In this document: positions 61,675-64,000 of the stretch, piece by piece
How the letters are laid out: each line of letters starts with the position of its first letter
How positions within the stretch are numbered: position 1 is the stretch's first letter
The notes under the pieces: generated by a model
What the model was told of the DNA's origin: nothing
Seen by the model: only the letters and a program-made list of their open reading frames with translations
The model's database searches: none
Position numbers and translations under genes: made by a program
From: Natrialba swarupiae
GTDB taxonomy: Archaea > Halobacteriota > Halobacteria > Halobacteriales > Natrialbaceae
Reading direction: 5' to 3'
DNA length: 64,000 nucleotides
Assembly (NCBI RefSeq): GCF_008245225.1
Contig: NZ_VTAW01000018.1
Location: 21,297 to 85,296 of the forward strand

Positions 61675-61761
61675 ACTCGTACGGTTTGCTGTCCGTCAGT
61701 TCCGGCACAGCCGTGACCGTGCGGCGGGTGGGCCGGGACATCGGGACAGCAATCCGTCTCA
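61675..61761. repeat. Palindromic gene-end element, copy 11
   Basis: The left arm is TCGTACGGTTTGCTGTCCG; the right arm on the minus strand begins with the nadM stop, TGAGACGGATTGCTGTCCC. The inner part keeps a variant loop GTGACCGTGCGGC with partly paired flanks (GGCACAGCC / GGGTGGGCC). Confidence 0.85.
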
Positions 61762-62277
61762 CTCGCTGTTCGAATCGGAGTCACTGACCATCTGGATGCG
61801 TTCGACGCCGCCGATTTCTCCGACGACCTCGGCGACTGCTTCGGGGACCAGCGACTCCCAGTCGCCGCCGTGGATCATCCGCTGGCGCACCTCGGATCCC
61901 TCGAGGACCTCGCGGTTGAACATCGGCGACTGGCGGATCTCGATGTTCGCCTCGCGAAAGAGCTGGATGACCAGCGGGTTGTTCGAGTAGGCAACGTCGA
62001 AATCCGGACTCATGCTCTGGACGTGGCTCACCCAGACGGAGTTGCGCTCTAAATCTTCGATCGGAACGGCGTAGGTTACGAGGTCAGTGTCGACGAGTGA
62101 CTTGGTGATCATCATGATCCGTTCACCGGCGGTAAACGGATTGCGAACCGTATGCGAGTTGTCGGCGCTCCCGATGCCGAGGACGAGTTCGTCGACGTCG
62201 TCGGCGATCTGTTCGACCATGTTCTGATGGCCGTTGTGAAACGGCTGAAATCGGCCGATGTAAAACCCCCGCGTCAT
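61759..62277 (-). CDS. nadM: Nicotinamide-nucleotide adenylyltransferase (archaeal NadM)
   Basis: This 172-residue nucleotidyltransferase joins NMN to AMP to form NAD. It has the HxGH-type motif RGFYIGRFQPFHNGHQNMVE, SADNSHTVRNPFTAGERIMM and the family's C-terminal nucleotide motif in a variant EGSEVRQRMIHGGDW. The acidic tail (SDSDSNSE) is halophilic. Full length. The TGA stop lies in element copy 11. Confidence 0.95.
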   Translation of the reverse strand: MTRGFYIGRFQPFHNGHQNMVEQIADDVDELVLGIGSADNSHTVRNPFTAGERIMMITKSLVDTDLVTYAVPIEDLERNSVWVSHVQSMSPDFDVAYSNNPLVIQLFREANIEIRQSPMFNREVLEGSEVRQRMIHGGDWESLVPEAVAEVVGEIGGVERIQMVSDSDSNSE

Positions 62278-62462
62278 GCTGAAGAGTGTTCTGCGACAGC
62301 GCTTAAGCGTGGCGAGTTCGTCGCCGCCCGGCCGGGATCGCTAGAATTCTAGATCGGTCCGTCGGGGCCGCTATGGCGTGTTTTCAACCACTGACACCAT
62401 GCTCCGCATGGAGAAAGTATATCAGTGGCAATCCCTTCGAGACAGGTACCGAACAGAGTTCT

Positions 62463-64000
62463 ATGAGTAACGATACGAACGTTGACGATCCTCCCGAAGA
62501 CGCCCCAAACTCCGCTTCCAGCGAGAAGCGAGTCACGGAGCAAGAGCGCTCCGAGGAGCGTCGGGGAGATCGGTCGTCGCCCGAGGAGGAACTGGACGAC
62601 GACCGTCGTGAGGATGTCGACGACCTCGAGGAGTCGACCGACGGACTCCGGCCTGGCTCCGATCCCGACGACGATCCCGTGACGTCGGACGACGAGATCG
62701 AGACCGTCGAGGATCTTGGAAGCACGGTCGACGTCGACCCGGGCGTCGAAATCGACGAGGAGAACGCCGAAGACGACTTGCTCGGCGGCCTCCAGATCGA
62801 CTCGACGGCGGACATCGAGGTCCCCGACCGACTCGTCGATCAGGTCATCGGTCAGGACGAGGCTCGAGACATCATCATCAAGGCGGCCAAACAGCGTCGT
62901 CACGTGATGATGATCGGCTCGCCCGGAACGGGGAAATCGATGCTGGCCAAGGCGATGAGTCAGCTGTTGCCCCAGGAGGACCTCCAGGACGTCCTGGTCT
63001 ATCACAACCCCGACGACGGTAACGAACCGAAGGTTCGGACCGTTCCCGCCGGCAAGGGCGAACAGATCATCGACGCCCACAAGGAGGAAGCAAGAAAGCG
63101 CAACCAGATGCGCTCGATCCTGATGTGGATCATCATCGCGATCATTATCGGCTACGCGATCCTCGCGATGAACATCCTCCTTGGGATCCTCGCGGCGGGT
63201 ATCGTCTGGCTGATCTTCCGCTACACCTCCCGTGGCACCGACGCGATGGTGCCGAACATGATCGTCGACAACGGCGATCAGCGAACCGCCCCCTTCGAGG
63301 ACGCCACCGGCGCTCACGCCGGTGCACTGCTGGGCGACGTCCGCCACGACCCGTTCCAGTCCGGCGGCATGGAGACGCCCAGCCACGACCGCGTCGAGCC
63401 GGGATCGATCCACAAGTCGAACAAGGGCGTGCTGTTCGTCGACGAGATCAACACCCTCGACGTCCGGACCCAACAGAAGCTGATGACGGCGATCCAGGAA
63501 GGCGAGTTCTCCATCACCGGCCAGTCCGAACGCTCCTCGGGCGCGATGGTCCAGACCGAACCCGTCCCCTGTGACTTCGTCATGATCGCGGCGGGGAACC
63601 TCGATGCGATGGAGAACATGCATCCTGCGCTGCGCTCGCGGATCAAAGGCTACGGCTACGAGGTCTACATGGACGACACCATCGAGGATACCCCCGAGAT
63701 GCGCCGGAAGTACGCCCGCTTTATCGCCCAGGAGGTCGAACGCGACGGCCGCCTTCCCCACTTCGAGCGCGAGGCCGTCGAGGAGCTCATCCTCGAGGCA
63801 AAGCGCCGGGCGGGCCGAAAAGACCATCTCACGCTGCTGTTTCGGAATCTCGGAGGTCTCGTTCGGGTTGCCGGCGACATCGCCCGTGCCGAGGACCGCG
63901 ACCACACCACCCGGGACGACGTCCTGCAAGCCAAAGAGCGCTCGCGCTCGATCGAACAACAGCTCGCCGACGACTACATCGAGCGGCGCAAAGACTACGA
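62463..64000 (+). CDS. lonB: Archaeal membrane-bound Lon protease, N-terminal part
   Basis: This frame starts at ATG 62463 and is open at the window edge (512 codons). It begins with about 115 acidic, low-complexity residues, followed by an AAA+ module with Walker [21 protein letters not shown], Walker [21 protein letters not shown] and a membrane hairpin within it ([20 protein letters not shown]). The Ser-Lys protease domain lies beyond the edge. LonB degrades misfolded or regulatory proteins at the membrane and is essential in haloarchaea studied so far. A GTATATC box near 62418 is the probable promoter. Confidence 0.95.
   Translation, partial: MSNDTNVDDPPEDAPNSASSEKRVTEQERSEERRGDRSSPEEELDDDRREDVDDLEESTDGLRPGSDPDDDPVTSDDEIETVEDLGSTVDVDPGVEIDEENAEDDLLGGLQIDSTADIEVPDRLVDQVIGQDEARDIIIKAAKQRRHVMMIGSPGTGKSMLAKAMSQLLPQEDLQDVLVYHNPDDGNEPKVRTVPAGKGEQIIDAHKEEARKRNQMRSILMWIIIAIIIGYAILAMNILLGILAAGIVWLIFRYTSRGTDAMVPNMIVDNGDQRTAPFEDATGAHAGALLGDVRHDPFQSGGMETPSHDRVEPGSIHKSNKGVLFVDEINTLDVRTQQKLMTAIQEGEFSITGQSERSSGAMVQTEPVPCDFVMIAAGNLDAMENMHPALRSRIKGYGYEVYMDDTIEDTPEMRRKYARFIAQEVERDGRLPHFEREAVEELILEAKRRAGRKDHLTLLFRNLGGLVRVAGDIARAEDRDHTTRDDVLQAKERSRSIEQQLADDYIERRKDY

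Noticed and set aside
62349..63959. A 536-codon minus-strand frame opposite lonB
   Set aside because: lonB on the plus strand has clear AAA+ motifs; the opposite frame has no family features.

Overview
The window is chromosomal DNA of a haloarchaeon, most likely of the Natrialbales (Natrinema/Haloterrigena/Natronococcus type). The evidence is a high G+C content, very acidic proteins, Tat-type lipoprotein signals, leaderless genes with TATA boxes 25-31 bases ahead of the start codon, and archaeal marker genes: thermosome, CetZ, LonB, GGGP synthase, NadM, TrmY and Orc1/Cdc6. The genus is an inference. There is no intact mobile element, no CRISPR array and no rRNA. Most of the window is core genome, with small scars: an IS transposase tail, a frameshifted VapB-type antitoxin, a metalloprotease remnant, a duplicated dph6 3' end and a tRNA 3'-end copy.

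Layout. 1-8.6 kb: a partial permuted oligopeptide-binding lipoprotein, purine salvage (hpt), CoaBC, a flavoprotein, and a large PAS/GAF histidine kinase. 8.7-12.8 kb: a SRPBCC protein, a bat-type regulator and a two-gene response-regulator operon. 13-19 kb: a PolB2-type DNA polymerase cassette (RecA-like protein, DUF8156, polB), a TraB-like lipoprotein and an orc1/cdc6 gene. The cassette and orc share a promoter motif at the same position. 19-25.6 kb: a soluble chemotaxis transducer, an F420-type oxidoreductase, HalOD1, tRNA-Pro, TrmY and diphthine-ammonia ligase. 25.7-36.8 kb: DUF373, SppA, a coiled-coil protein, CetZ, an epimerase, a DHH phosphoesterase, glucosyl-3-phosphoglycerate synthase and a Nudix hydrolase. 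37-43.7 kb: an amino-acid oxidase, Hsp20, radical SAM, TRAM and GGGP synthase proteins. 44-53.4 kb: a potassium-transport region (Lrp-RCK regulator, TrkH, TrkA, UspA; divergent APC-UspA transporter, double TrkA, TrkH). 53.4-64 kb: metallo-hydrolase, methyltransferase, glycosyltransferase, DUF368 flippase-like protein, thermosome, SAM hydrolase, NadM and the start of LonB.

The most unusual signal is a family of about 86-bp palindromes (full copies near 1.4, 9.3, 10.5, 13.1, 21.1, 25.7, 29.9, 42.5 and 61.7 kb; half or degenerate copies near 27.2, 38.2, 41.0 and 43.8 kb). The outer arm TGA(T/G)ACGG(T/A)TT(A/G)CTGT usually supplies the TGA stop codon of the adjoining gene. In the convergent pair at 9.3 kb, both stops lie in the two arms of one element. 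The inner stem changes between copies with compensating substitutions around a conserved GCGACC loop. This points to a selected structure, probably a bidirectional terminator or RNA 3'-end element, although a mobile palindrome that favours gene ends is an alternative.
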